A stretch of 60,531 bases of DNA from Gammaproteobacteria bacterium (GTDB lineage Bacteria; Pseudomonadota; Gammaproteobacteria; Nevskiales; Nevskiaceae): contig JAPLSB010000007.1 in assembly GCA_026398875.1 (NCBI GenBank), positions 1 to 60,531 on the forward strand, given 5' to 3'. The position numbers and the translations under genes were made by a program. The notes beneath the pieces are model-generated. The model saw nothing but the letters and a program-made list of their open reading frames with translations, was not told the DNA's origin and did not search any database. Below are positions 19,735-28,945 of this stretch, one piece after another. How positions within the stretch are numbered: the stretch's first letter is position 1; every line of letters begins with the position of its first letter.

Positions 19735-22700
19735 ATGTCCAGCAATCTGATCCGGGGGCTGCTCGCGGCCTCGGCGCTGTTCACGGCACATGCCGCGTTC
19801 GCGCAAGTTGCCAGCGGTGTCGTCATCAGCCAGTTCGCAGTGCGCGGACCGGCCGGTGGCAACGATGAATTCGTCGAACTGTTCAACACCACCTCGGCAC
19901 CGATCGCGATCGGCGGCTGGACCTTGCAGGGCTGCGCCAACGGCTCGCCGGGCAATGCTTCGATCCGCGCCACGGTGCCGGCCGGCACCACGCTTGCCGC
20001 TGGCCAGTACTACCTGTTCGCCAACACCGGATCGGCCGGCTATTCGCTGGGCGTGACGCCGGATGCGACCTACGCGACGGGCTTCACCGACTTCTCGGCG
20101 ACGGGCTTTTCCGGCATCCGGCTCGTGGCGAGCAACACGATCACGGCCGGCTCGCCGTTCGTCGATGCCGTCGGCGGTGCGCAGAGCCCGTGCCGCGAAG
20201 GCACCGGCATCACCACGCCGGCCACCGCTGGCGGCACCAACTACGCGTTCCTGCGCCGACTTGATGCAGGTGTCGTGCAGGACGCCAACGACAACGCGAC
20301 CGACTTCCCCGGTCCGGCCGCGCCGGGCACGCCACGCAACTCCGCGACGATCATCGGCGGCCCGGGCGGCGATCTGCCGACCGTCAGCCTGAGCGTCGAT
20401 CCGGTCTCGTTCAGCGAGTTGGGTGGTGCGGCGACGGTCACCGCGACGCTGTCGGCTGCGGCCAGCACCGACGTCACGGTCAATCTCGGCTTCGGCGGTG
20501 CCGCGACGCTGGACAGCGATTACTCGGCCTCCGCTTCGGTGCTGACCATCGCGGCCGGCAGCACCACCGCCACCAGCACCGTGAGCGCCATCGATGACCT
20601 CGTGTTCGAGGGCGATGAAGGCATCACGGTGTCGATCACCAGCGCCGTCAATGCCGCCGTCGGCACGCCGGCCAGCGTCACCGCGACGATCGTCGAGAAC
20701 GATGCCGCCCCGCCGCCGATGGTCGGTGCGCGCATCTGGGAAATCCAGGCTGCGCAGCACCGCTCGCCGATGGTCGGCATGAGTGTCAGCAACGTGCCGG
20801 GCATCGTCACTGCCCGGGCGTCAAACGGTTTCTACATGCAGGACGCCGATGGTGACGGCAACGAGGCGACCTCCGACGGCATCTTCGTGTTCACCTCGTC
20901 GGCACCGCCGGCAGCGGCGGCGGTCGGTGCCCAGGTGCTGGTCTCCGGCACGGTGGCCGAGTTCCGCCCGGGCAATGACGCCACCAACCTGACGGTGACG
21001 CAGATCAGCACGCCGACGGTCACTGCCTTCACCGGCAGCGGCCTGTTCACCAACACGGTGATTGCCCCGACCGTGCTCGGCAATGGCGGCCGCGTGCCGC
21101 CGACCGACATCATCGACAACGACACGCTCGGCAATGTCGAGACCAGCGCCACCACGCAGTTCGACCCGGCGCAGGACGGCCTGGACTTCCTCGAATCGCT
21201 CGAAGGTATGGTGGTGCGGATCAACAACGCCCGCGCCACCGGCCCGCGCAACAACTTCGGCGAGGTCTGGGTGCTCGGCGATCTCGGCGTCAACGCCACC
21301 GGCGTCAATGCCCGCGGCGGCATCACGCTGGTCGAGCGCGCCAGCGGCATCGACTTCAACCCGGAACGCATCCAGCTCGATGACGGCCTCAATGGTGTCT
21401 CGATGCCGGCCGGCATCAACACCGGTGATCGGCTCGGTGATGTCACCGGTGTCGCCAGCTACTCGTTCGGCAACTTCGAAGTGCTGCTGACCGCCGTGCC
21501 GACGGTGACCGCACAGCCGCTGCCGAAGGGCGTGCGCACGATCAGCTTCGGTGGCGATCGCCTGAGCGTCGGTGCCTACAACGTCGAGAACCTCGACCCG
21601 TCGGATTCGACGTTCACGGCCTTCGGCGAGCAGATCGTCAACGCCATGGGCGCTCCGGACATCCTCGCGTTGAGCGAAATCCAGGACAACAGCGGCGCCA
21701 CCAACAACGGCATCGTTTCGGCGGACCAGACCATCGCGCTGCTGATCGAGGCGATCGTCGCGGCCGGTGGCCCGGAGTACCGCTTCGTGACGGTCAATCC
21801 GGCCAACAATGAAGACGGCGGCCAGCCGGGCGGCAACATCCGCGTGGTGCAGTTCTACAACCCGGCGCGGGTCACCTTCGTTCCGGGCACGGCCGGCTCC
21901 GGCGGTGCGCTGGATGCCACGGCGCCGGTGCTGGCCGAAGGCAAGCTCGCGCTGACCCTGTCGCCGGGCCGCGTGTCGCCGACCGACAGCGCCTGGCAGT
22001 CCAGCCGCAAGCCGCTGGCCGCGACCTATGACTTCAACGGCCGCCGCCTCGTGATCGTCAACAATCACTTCAACTCGAAGGGCGGCGACCAGCCGCTGCA
22101 GGGCGTCAACCAGCCGCCGCTGCTGAACAGCGAAGTGCAGCGCCGCCAGCAGGCGACGCTGGTTCACCAGTTCGTGACCAGCATCCAGGCGCTGGATCCG
22201 GCGGCCCGCGTGATCGTGCTCGGCGACCTGAACGACTTCGACTTCAGTGCGCCGCTGCGCATCCTGCGGACCGGCATCGACGGCACGCTGAACACGCTGC
22301 GCAACCTCGGCACCGATCTGATTGCCGATCCGGTCGAGCGCTACAGCTATGTGTTCGACGGCAACTCGCAGGAGCTCGACCACGTGCTGGCCACGCCATC
22401 GCTGGCCGCGGCCGACGCGCAGTTCGAAGTGATCCGCCTGAACGCCGAGTACGCGAGCCAGCTCAGCGATCATGAGCCGCTGATCTCGTCATACCGGCTG
22501 CCGGCCAACGAGGCACCGGTGGCGGTCGCCGCTGCTTCGCCGGCCACGGTGGATGTCGGCGGCACGGTCACGCTCGACGGCAGCGGCTCGACCGATGACG
22601 AGCAGGTGGCGAGCTACCTGTGGACCCAGACCGATGGCCCGACGGTCAGCATCGCGAATGCCGACACGGCGACCGCGAGCTTCGTCGCGCCGTTCGTCAG

Positions 22701-24111
22701 CGTCGCCACGAGCCTGCAGTTCCAGCTTGAGGTGCGCGACGCCGAAGGCCTTTCGAACCGCACGACGGTGGAAGTGGCCGTTCGCGCGGCGGTCGACACC
22801 ACGCCGCTGCCGTTCAGCTTCGAGGCGCAGCAGGATGTGGCGCCCGGTTCGGTGGTGGTCTCGAACTCGATCATGGTGCTCGGCATCAATGCGCCGACCG
22901 CGATCACCGTGACCGGCGGCGAGTTCTCGATCAACGGCGGCGACTACACGCAGATGATCGGCGCAACCGTCAACAATGGTGATCTCGTCCGCGTCCGTCA
23001 GACCGCATCGGCGCTGAACTCGACGACGACCACGGCGACGCTGAGCATCGGCAGCGAAAGCGCGGACTTCCAGGTCACGACGGCCGCGCCGACCTTGTCG
23101 ATCGACAGCGTGTCGATCCAGGAAGGCAACGCCGGCGTTCGCACGCTGCGCTTCACGGTCAGCCTGTCGGCGCCGGCACCCGGCCCTGTGTCGGTCGGCT
23201 ACGCCACGGCCAATGGTTCATCGACGGCCGGTGTCGACTACATCGCGACCTCCGGCACCGTGAGCTTCGCTGCCGGTGTCACGACGCAGTCGATCGACGT
23301 CACCGTCATCGGCGACCTTGATGTCGAGCTTGATGAGGACCTCTTCGTCAACCTGCTGAATCCGAGCGGCGCCACGATTGCCGACGGACAAGGCGTCGGC
23401 AGCATCGTCAACGACGACAACGCGGCACAGCCGAGCGTGACGATCAGCGACGCTGAAGTGCTCGAAGGCAAGCCGGGTGACCTGACCTCGGTGCAGGTGA
23501 CGCTGAGCCTGTCAGCGCCGTCGACGGAGACGGTCACGGTCAGGCTGGCGACGGTCGCCGGCAGCGCGACCCAGGGCAGCGACTACACGCGGCGCACGGG
23601 CCTGGTGACCTTCAGCCCGGGCCAGACGCGCCGGACGCAGTCGTTCCAGGTGATCGGTGACGACCTGTTCGAAGCCAACGAGACCTTCTTCGTCGATCTG
23701 AACACGCCGGTCGGCGTGACGATCGCGAAGGCGCGCAGCGTGGTCACGGTGATCAACGACGATCCGGCGCCACGGCCGACGATCAGCGTCTTCGATGCTG
23801 CGGTTCGCGAGGGCAATGCGGGGACCACCGTTCTCGGCTTCACGGTCCAGCTGTCGCAGCCGTCGACGACGCCGGTGTCGTTCACCGGTACCACGCGCAA
23901 TGGCACGGCGACCAGCGGCAGTGATTACAGCGGCGGTTCGACGCGAATCACGTTTGCGCCGGGCGAAACCTCGAAGGTGGTCAACGTCGCAGTTCGCGGT
24001 GATCGCAATCGGGAGCCGGATGAGACCTTCACCGTCGTGCTCAGCGACGCGACCGCCAGCGCGGTGATCGGGCGCGGTACGGCCACCGGCACCATCATCA
24101 GCGACGACTGA
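19735..24111 (+). CDS. ExeM/NucH-type extracellular endonuclease with Calx-beta repeats
   Basis: 1,458 residues from the ATG preceded by GGGGA. Order: signal peptide ending AHAAFA; lamin-tail domain (VVISQFAVRGPAGGNDEFVELFN, ~25-150); one Calx-beta (~215-320); OB-like and DNase region; EEP nuclease domain (~600-920: SVGAYNVENLDPSD, ALSEIQD, VNNHFNSKGGD, VLGDLNDFDF, LDHVLA, SDHEPL, i.e. the Asn, Glu, His/Asp and Asp-His catalytic set); a PKD/Ig-like domain (DGSGSTDDEQVASYLW); one ~95-residue module shared with the first gene of the window; three further Calx-beta domains. Extracellular DNA degradation is the likely role. No GlyGly-CTERM anchor is present. Confidence 0.9.
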   Translation: MSSNLIRGLLAASALFTAHAAFAQVASGVVISQFAVRGPAGGNDEFVELFNTTSAPIAIGGWTLQGCANGSPGNASIRATVPAGTTLAAGQYYLFANTGSAGYSLGVTPDATYATGFTDFSATGFSGIRLVASNTITAGSPFVDAVGGAQSPCREGTGITTPATAGGTNYAFLRRLDAGVVQDANDNATDFPGPAAPGTPRNSATIIGGPGGDLPTVSLSVDPVSFSELGGAATVTATLSAAASTDVTVNLGFGGAATLDSDYSASASVLTIAAGSTTATSTVSAIDDLVFEGDEGITVSITSAVNAAVGTPASVTATIVENDAAPPPMVGARIWEIQAAQHRSPMVGMSVSNVPGIVTARASNGFYMQDADGDGNEATSDGIFVFTSSAPPAAAAVGAQVLVSGTVAEFRPGNDATNLTVTQISTPTVTAFTGSGLFTNTVIAPTVLGNGGRVPPTDIIDNDTLGNVETSATTQFDPAQDGLDFLESLEGMVVRINNARATGPRNNFGEVWVLGDLGVNATGVNARGGITLVERASGIDFNPERIQLDDGLNGVSMPAGINTGDRLGDVTGVASYSFGNFEVLLTAVPTVTAQPLPKGVRTISFGGDRLSVGAYNVENLDPSDSTFTAFGEQIVNAMGAPDILALSEIQDNSGATNNGIVSADQTIALLIEAIVAAGGPEYRFVTVNPANNEDGGQPGGNIRVVQFYNPARVTFVPGTAGSGGALDATAPVLAEGKLALTLSPGRVSPTDSAWQSSRKPLAATYDFNGRRLVIVNNHFNSKGGDQPLQGVNQPPLLNSEVQRRQQATLVHQFVTSIQALDPAARVIVLGDLNDFDFSAPLRILRTGIDGTLNTLRNLGTDLIADPVERYSYVFDGNSQELDHVLATPSLAAADAQFEVIRLNAEYASQLSDHEPLISSYRLPANEAPVAVAAASPATVDVGGTVTLDGSGSTDDEQVASYLWTQTDGPTVSIANADTATASFVAPFVSVATSLQFQLEVRDAEGLSNRTTVEVAVRAAVDTTPLPFSFEAQQDVAPGSVVVSNSIMVLGINAPTAITVTGGEFSINGGDYTQMIGATVNNGDLVRVRQTASALNSTTTTATLSIGSESADFQVTTAAPTLSIDSVSIQEGNAGVRTLRFTVSLSAPAPGPVSVGYATANGSSTAGVDYIATSGTVSFAAGVTTQSIDVTVIGDLDVELDEDLFVNLLNPSGATIADGQGVGSIVNDDNAAQPSVTISDAEVLEGKPGDLTSVQVTLSLSAPSTETVTVRLATVAGSATQGSDYTRRTGLVTFSPGQTRRTQSFQVIGDDLFEANETFFVDLNTPVGVTIAKARSVVTVINDDPAPRPTISVFDAAVREGNAGTTVLGFTVQLSQPSTTPVSFTGTTRNGTATSGSDYSGGSTRITFAPGETSKVVNVAVRGDRNREPDETFTVVLSDATASAVIGRGTATGTIISDD

Positions 24112-24121
24112 TGCCGATTGC

Positions 24122-24162
24122 CGGGCAGCAGTGCCGGGTCGGCGACCCGGTGCTGCTGCCCG
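24122..24162 (+). terminator. Long hairpin after the nuclease gene
   Basis: CGGGCAGCA-GCCGGGTC pairs with GACCCGG-TGCTGCCCG, almost uninterrupted, starting 10 bp after the stop. There is no clear T-tract. Confidence 0.55.
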
Positions 24163-24261
24163 CTACTGGCCGGATCGCCCGTTCTTCGAAGCACTGCTAT
24201 CGGGCAAGATGCGAGGCCGTTCGCGCACTGCGAATCCCGACATTCCGAACCGAGTCCTGCC

Positions 24262-24681
24262 GTGAGTGAACTCCGTACCGACATCACCCCCGAATCGTTC
24301 ATGACGCTGCAGGCCGGCACCTTGCCGGACCTGCTCGGTCTGGAAATTCTCGAGATCGGCGAGGGCCGGCTGACCGGCCGCATGAACGTCGAGCGCAAGC
24401 ACCACGCGCCGAATGGATTCCTGCATGCGGCGAGCATCGTTGCGCTGGCCGACACCTGCGCCGGCTACGCCACGGTGGCGCACCTGCCGAAGACGGCCAA
24501 GGGCTTCACGACGATCGAGCTGAAGAGCAATTTCTTCGGCACTGCGCTGCAGGGCTACATCCACTGCACGACGACCTCGAAGCATCGCGGCCGCACGACG
24601 CAGGTCTGGGATTCCGAAGTGTTCAACGACGCCGGCAAGCTGATCGCGTCGTTCCGCTGCACGCAGATGGTGCTCGTGTAG
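24262..24681 (+). CDS. PaaI-family hotdog thioesterase
   Basis: 139 residues from GTG 24262 (GTGAGTGAACTCC; the open frame extends further upstream but overlaps the terminator hairpin). A single hotdog domain: HHAPNGFLHAASIVALADTCAGYATVAHLP with the catalytic Asn/Asp region, KGFTTIELKSNFFGTALQG, and TTQVWDSEVFNDAGKLIASFRCTQMVL. It probably hydrolyses an acyl- or aryl-CoA thioester. No neighbour indicates the substrate. Confidence 0.85.
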   Translation: MSELRTDITPESFMTLQAGTLPDLLGLEILEIGEGRLTGRMNVERKHHAPNGFLHAASIVALADTCAGYATVAHLPKTAKGFTTIELKSNFFGTALQGYIHCTTTSKHRGRTTQVWDSEVFNDAGKLIASFRCTQMVLV

Positions 24682-24735
24682 GGCCTGTCAGCAATCACCG
24701 GCAACGCAGCGGCCCAGGCAATTGATGACAGGCCC
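24681..24735. repeat. Inverted repeat between convergent genes
   Basis: GGGCCTGTCA (24681-24690) and its perfect complement TGACAGGCCC (24726-24735) flank 35 bp between the convergent thioesterase and MBL genes. It may be a bidirectional terminator or a small repeat element. Confidence 0.5.
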
Positions 24736-24740
24736 TGACG

Positions 24741-25736
24741 CTACAGCGCGCGGGTCTCGCCGATCTTCATCACCCAGGCCTGCTCCGGCGCATAGCCAGC
24801 CGCTGCTGCGGCAGCCGTGAAGCGGGTCGGCGGCTCGAAAGCCGGTTCGGTGGTCAGCGCGATCGTGCCCCAGTGCATCGCCACCAGCCGCTGCGCCTGC
24901 ATGGCTCGGCCGATGCGCACCGCTTCCTCGGGATCGGCATGCACGGCCTGCATCAGCGCGCGCGGCGCATAGGCGCCGATCGGCAGCAGCGCGGTATCGA
25001 ACGGCCCGAACCGGCGGCCAGCGTGTTCGAAGACCTCACCCCAGCCGGTATCGCCAGCGAAAAAGATGCTGCGTGCGCCGATCCGCAAGCCGAAGCCGCA
25101 CCACAGCGTCTGGTTGCGATCGAACGGCGTGCGTGACGAGAAATGCACGGCCGGCAGCGCGGTGATGTGCAGGCCGCTCTCGGCATGGACATCGCCCCAG
25201 TCCAGCTCGTGGACGTTGCGGTAGCCGAGCCGGCGGATGATCGGCACCAGCCCCAGCGGCACCGCGAAGCAGCAGTCGCGGTTGGCTGCCGACAGATGCC
25301 GCAGCGCCACCGCATCGAGGTGGTCGTAATGGTTGTGCGACAGCAGGATCGCATCGAGCTTCGGCAGCCGGTCGATGCCGATGCCGGTGCCGGCGAAGCG
25401 CTTCGGACCGATACCGGGCACCGGTGCCGCGTAGGCGCTGAGGTAGGGATCGGTCAGCACTGTGCGGCCGCCGATGCGAATCAGGAAGCAGGCATGACCG
25501 AGCCAGGTCAGCGTGTCGCGTTCGCCAAACGCCGCGAGCTGCGCAAGCGCGGTGGCCTCGTCGAGCACATGGCCAGCCGGCACGGCCGGCTGGCGCAGCG
25601 ACTTCGCGCCGAAGCTGACGTCACGCAGGAAGCGCAGCCAGTCGGCCGTGGTTCCGCGCTGGCGCGGCGCACCCGGCGGATTGTGAAAACCCCGCGCGCT
25701 GCGATGCGGCGGCAGGGCGGGGTCGTGCTGGCTCAT
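24741..25736 (-). CDS. MBL-fold metallohydrolase (NAPE-PLD/UlaG-like)
   Basis: 331 residues from MSQHDPALPPHRSARGF (20 extra upstream codons lie inside a hairpin repeat and are not credible). Metallo-beta-lactamase fold: LTWLGHACFLIRIGG, SHNHYDHLDA (HxHxDH), ALPAVHFSSR, FAGDTGWG and VAMHWGT supply the zinc ligands. The long N-terminal extension with HNPPG resembles bacterial NAPE-PLD-like/RomA-type proteins, suggesting lipid phosphodiesterase or lactonase-like activity. The real substrate is unknown. Confidence 0.85.
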   Translation of the reverse strand: MSQHDPALPPHRSARGFHNPPGAPRQRGTTADWLRFLRDVSFGAKSLRQPAVPAGHVLDEATALAQLAAFGERDTLTWLGHACFLIRIGGRTVLTDPYLSAYAAPVPGIGPKRFAGTGIGIDRLPKLDAILLSHNHYDHLDAVALRHLSAANRDCCFAVPLGLVPIIRRLGYRNVHELDWGDVHAESGLHITALPAVHFSSRTPFDRNQTLWCGFGLRIGARSIFFAGDTGWGEVFEHAGRRFGPFDTALLPIGAYAPRALMQAVHADPEEAVRIGRAMQAQRLVAMHWGTIALTTEPAFEPPTRFTAAAAAAGYAPEQAWVMKIGETRAL

Positions 25737-25763
25737 CGGTTCGGATTCCGCTGCGGGAGCTAC

Positions 25764-26134
25764 AGCTTGCCTCACGCAAAGACGCAAAGACGCCAAGAAA
25801 GGCTCAAGAAAACAATTCTTGAAAGCTGTTCTTCGCGTCTTTGCGTCTTGGCGTGGGATTGCATTTGGAGAAGCCGACTGAAGTAACAGCCTGCCTCACG
25901 CAAAGACGCCAAGACGCAAAGAAAGACTCAGGAAAACAATTCTTGAAAGCTGTCCTTCGCGTCTTTGCGCCTTGGCGTGGGATTGCATTTGGAGATGCCG
26001 ACTGACGCAACAGCTTGCCTCATGCCAAGCCGCAAAGGCGCCAAGAAAGACCCAAGAAAACAATTCTTGAAGGCTGTTCTTCGCGTCTTTGCGTCTTTGC
26101 GTGAGATTGCAGTTGCAGTTGCCGTCAGCCAGCC
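25764..26134. repeat. Tandem array of three 123-124-bp hairpin units
   Basis: The units start at about 25764, 25887 and 26011. Each has a left arm (CTCACGCAAAGACGC...CCAAGA), a centre containing AAACAATTCTTGAA, a right arm (CTTCGCGTCTTTGCG...), and a shared tail (GATTGCA.TTGGAGA.GCC). They fill the 402-bp space between two minus-strand genes, with no gene inside. The arms match the terminal repeats of the GxxExxY element at 40615-41065. Confidence 0.85.
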
Positions 26135-26138
26135 GCTG

Positions 26139-27215
26139 TTACACCGCAGCCGTCGCCAGCGCCGGATAGTCGGTGTAGCCGTGCTCGTTGCCGGCGTAGA
26201 GCGTCTTCATGTCGAGCGGGTTCAGCGCCGCGTGTGCAGCGAAGCGCGCCACCAGATCCGGGTTCGAGATGAACAGCTTGCCGTAGACGATCGCGTCGGC
26301 GCGGCCTTCGGCGATCGCGGCTTCGCCGCTGGCCTGATCGAAGCCGCCGTTGAGCATCAGGACCCCCTTGAAGTGGGCGCGGGCAATCTTTGCCAGTTCC
26401 AGTTCTTCCGGGCGATCCCACTGGTCGTGGCGCAGTTCGAAGAAGGCGATGTTGCGCTTCGACATTTCCTTGGCGACGTATTCGACCAGTGCCTTCGGAT
26501 TCGAGTCGCTCATGCTGTTGAACGGCACGATCGGCGAGATGCGGATCGAAACCCCGTCCGCGCCGAACACGCTGATCGCGGCATCGGTCACTTCCAGCAG
26601 CAGGCGAGCGCGCTTTTCGAGGCTGCCGCCGTAGCCATCGGTGCGGTTGTTCAGGCTGTCGCGCAGGAACTGGTCGACCAGATAGCCGTGGGCGCCGTGA
26701 ATCTGCACGCCGTCGAAGCCGGCCGCCTTGGCACGCTCGGCCGCCTTGCGGAACAGCTCGACGATGCCGGGCATCTCGTCTTCGCGCAGCACGCGCGGCA
26801 CTTCGTAAGGCAGCTTGCCTTTCAGCGTGTGGGTTTCATCCGGAATGGCGACGGCGGCCGAGGAGATCGGCTGCACGTTGTTGATGCCGGAATGGGCGGC
26901 ACGGCCCGGATGCCAGATCTGCATGATGATCCGGCCGCCCTTGGCGTGGACGGCATCGGTTACCTGCTTCCAGCCGGCGACGGTGGCATCGCTGAAGATG
27001 CCGCCTTCGCCGATGAAGGCGCTGGCGTCTTCGGCGACCATCGAGCACTCGGTCATGATCAGGCCGGCGCTGGCGCGCTGGGCGTAGTACTCGGCCATCA
27101 GCGCGTTCGGCACATGGGTGATTCCGGCGCGGGTACGGGTCAGCGGCGCCATCACCAGGCGGTTCGGCAGCGTGAGGTGGCCGACCTTGATCGGGGTGAG
27201 CAGCTTCTGGGTCAT
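26139..27215 (-). CDS. nemA: Old yellow enzyme family alkene reductase (NemA-like)
   Basis: 358 residues. FMN-dependent NAD(P)H reductase of activated C=C bonds, nitro compounds or N-ethylmaleimide. Signatures: KVGHLTLPNRLVMAPLTRTRA, QIWHPGRAAHS, GFDGVQIHGAHGYLVDQFLRDSLNNRTD (FMN and substrate-binding His/His pair), and AIVYGKLFISNPDLVAR. The start is preceded by GGAGA. The gene follows an SDR gene on the same strand under a probable TetR-type operator, which is the usual setting of electrophile-inducible reductases. Confidence 0.92.
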   Translation of the reverse strand: MTQKLLTPIKVGHLTLPNRLVMAPLTRTRAGITHVPNALMAEYYAQRASAGLIMTECSMVAEDASAFIGEGGIFSDATVAGWKQVTDAVHAKGGRIIMQIWHPGRAAHSGINNVQPISSAAVAIPDETHTLKGKLPYEVPRVLREDEMPGIVELFRKAAERAKAAGFDGVQIHGAHGYLVDQFLRDSLNNRTDGYGGSLEKRARLLLEVTDAAISVFGADGVSIRISPIVPFNSMSDSNPKALVEYVAKEMSKRNIAFFELRHDQWDRPEELELAKIARAHFKGVLMLNGGFDQASGEAAIAEGRADAIVYGKLFISNPDLVARFAAHAALNPLDMKTLYAGNEHGYTDYPALATAAV

Positions 27216-27242
27216 ACGGTGTCTCCGGTATATGCGTTTGAA

Positions 27243-27390
27243 ATTTTCAAGAGAATCAAAAGTTAAAAGCAGAGGGGCAAAGGAACAGCCAGGAAAGGAC
27301 GCAAAGGAAAAGCGAAAAACGCTTCAGGACCTGCGTGATTTTCTTGGCGTCCTTTCTTTTTCCTTTGCGCCTTGGCGTTGAACGGTTGCC
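27243..27390. repeat. Degenerate hairpin repeat between SDR and old-yellow-enzyme genes
   Basis: The arms ...AGGACGCAAAGGAAAAGCG and CTTTTTCCTTTGCGCC/TTGGCGT are inverted around an AACGCTTCAGGACCTGCGTG centre. It is related to, but diverged from, the CGCAAAGACGC family. It occupies most of the 195-bp gap. Confidence 0.55.
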
Positions 27391-27410
27391 TTCAGATTGG
27401 GGCGCGACGC

Positions 27411-28136
27411 TTACCAGGGCAGCGTTTCGCCGAGGTGGAAATAGCCACCGTTCGGGCCATCGGCCGGCAGCAGGGCCAGCTGCACGCTGGTCTTGGCGCC
27501 ATCGACGATCGCCATCGGTGCGCTTGGGCCGCCCATGTCGGTCTGCACATGGCCCGGATGTGCTGCGTTGACCTTGACCGCCGTGTCGCGCAGTTCGTAG
27601 GCCAGCTGTACGGTCCAGCCGTTCAGTGCGGTCTTCGACACGTTGTAGGCCGGCACCTTGTAGTCGTAGATCGGTGAGCCGGGCGTGGCATGCAGCGTGA
27701 TCGAGCCGAGGATGCTCGACAGGTTGACGATCCGGCCTGCTGCCGACTTGTGCAGCAGCGGCAGGAAGGCCTGGGTCACGGCGATGACGCCGAAGACATT
27801 GGTATCGAAGGTGCTGCGCCAGACATCGAGGCTCTGCGCGCTGACCGGCTTGCCGGGCACGTCGTGCATCACGCCGGCGTTGTTGATCAGGATGTCGAGC
27901 ACGCCATGCTTCGCGGTGACGGTCGCCGCCGCTGCAGCGATGCTGACCGCATCGGTGACTTCCAGCGCCAGCGCCTCCACCGCCAGGCCTTCGGCCTGCA
28001 GTGCCGCAGCGGCGGCGTCGGCCTTGTCCTGGCTGCGTGCAGCGACGATCACGTGGACGCCGGCCTGGGCCAGCTGGCGGGCGGTTTCGAAGCCGATGCC
28101 TTTGGCGGCACCGGTGATCAGGGCAATCTTGCTCAT
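27411..28136 (-). CDS. Short-chain dehydrogenase/reductase
   Basis: 241 residues from MSKIALITGAAKGIG, preceded by GGAGA; codons further upstream lack family similarity. Rossmann motif TGAAKGIGFE, NNAGVM, catalytic Ser in VNLSSILGS and YNVSK as the Tyr-xxx-Lys pair. A classical SDR of the carbonyl-reductase-like type. Divergent from the tetR gene, sharing twin palindromic operators; probably repressed by it together with nemA. Confidence 0.88.
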   Translation of the reverse strand: MSKIALITGAAKGIGFETARQLAQAGVHVIVAARSQDKADAAAAALQAEGLAVEALALEVTDAVSIAAAAATVTAKHGVLDILINNAGVMHDVPGKPVSAQSLDVWRSTFDTNVFGVIAVTQAFLPLLHKSAAGRIVNLSSILGSITLHATPGSPIYDYKVPAYNVSKTALNGWTVQLAYELRDTAVKVNAAHPGHVQTDMGGPSAPMAIVDGAKTSVQLALLPADGPNGGYFHLGETLPW

Positions 28137-28221
28137 CTGTGTTTCTCCGGAAGAGACGCGCCGCGCGACGCAAGGTGTTGCAGCACGTCGACACACTATT
28201 GCAACATCGGCCGCCCGGCTT

Positions 28222-28264
28222 GTTACCGATCGGTAACGGCGAGCGGAAGTTACCGATCGGTAAC
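28222..28264. promoter_or_regulatory. Twin operator palindromes between SDR and TetR genes
   Basis: The perfect 16-bp palindrome GTTACCGATCGGTAAC occurs at 28222-28237 and again at 28249-28264, 27 bp centre to centre. Its position between divergent SDR and TetR genes fits an autoregulated TetR-family operator pair. Confidence 0.8.
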
Positions 28265-28309
28265 ATGGGTGTCAAGCGAAGGTCCGTCCAGGAACGCGAG
28301 TGCGGTGAG

Positions 28310-28921
28310 ATGAGCGTCGTCAGAGCCGAAGACAGCAGCAGCGCCAGCGAGCCGGTGGCCAAGCCGCGCGTGCGTGATCGCATCTTCGAAACCGCTTGCG
28401 AGCTGTTCTACCGGCATGGCATCCGCGCGGTCGGCATCGATGCGATCGTCTGCGCTGCCAACACCAACAAGATGAGCTTCTACCGGAGCTTCCCGTCGAA
28501 GGACGAGCTGGTGGCCGATTACCTGCGCCACAAGGACGTGCTGTTCTGGCGCTGGTGGGATGCAGTCGTCGCCCCGTTCGAAGGGCAGCCGCGCCAGCAG
28601 GTCGAGGCGCTGTTCGAGGCGCACGTCAACAAGACCTGCTCGAAGGAATCACGCGGCTGCGGGCTGGCCAATGCGGCGGTCGAGATCGTCGAGGACGAGC
28701 ATCCGGGCCGTGCCGTCGTGGTCAGCCACAAGAGCGAGATCCGGCGCCGCTTCCGGGCGCTGGCGGCCGCGATGCAGGCCCGCGATCCGGAACCGCTCGG
28801 CGATGCGCTGATGCTGCTGATGGAAGGCGGCTACCTGGCGCGGCTGACCTTCCCGAAAGGCGGCCCGGTGGCCAGCGCACTGGTGGCCGCGCGCACGCTG
28901 ATGGATGCGCACGGCGCCTAG
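28310..28921 (+). CDS. TetR family transcriptional regulator
   Basis: 203 residues from MSVVRAED (ATG 28310; an in-frame ATG at 28265 abuts the second operator and is less likely). N-terminal HTH: RIFETACELFYRHGIRAVGIDAIV then NTNKMSFYRSFPSKDELVADYL. The C-terminal ligand domain includes CSKESRGCGLANAAVEI with a cysteine pair. The probable repressor of the divergent SDR and the old yellow enzyme gene, responding to an electrophile. The ligand is inferred only from the target enzymes. Confidence 0.88.
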   Translation: MSVVRAEDSSSASEPVAKPRVRDRIFETACELFYRHGIRAVGIDAIVCAANTNKMSFYRSFPSKDELVADYLRHKDVLFWRWWDAVVAPFEGQPRQQVEALFEAHVNKTCSKESRGCGLANAAVEIVEDEHPGRAVVVSHKSEIRRRFRALAAAMQARDPEPLGDALMLLMEGGYLARLTFPKGGPVASALVAARTLMDAHGA

Positions 28922-28945
28922 GCTGGCCAGACCGGCGATCGCGAG

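Noticed and set aside
22790..24111. Diversity-generating or variable repeat region in the nuclease C-terminus
   Set aside because: The repeats are ordinary diverged Calx-beta domains; no reverse transcriptase or adenine-biased template repeat is present.
24118..24261. N-terminal extension of the PaaI-like thioesterase
   Set aside because: It reads through the terminator hairpin and has no hotdog-family similarity; GTG 24262 fits family length.
25764..26134. Possible CRISPR array (three repeated units)
   Set aside because: Units are 123-124 bp and similar throughout, each with long inverted arms; there are no short repeats with unique spacers and no cas genes.
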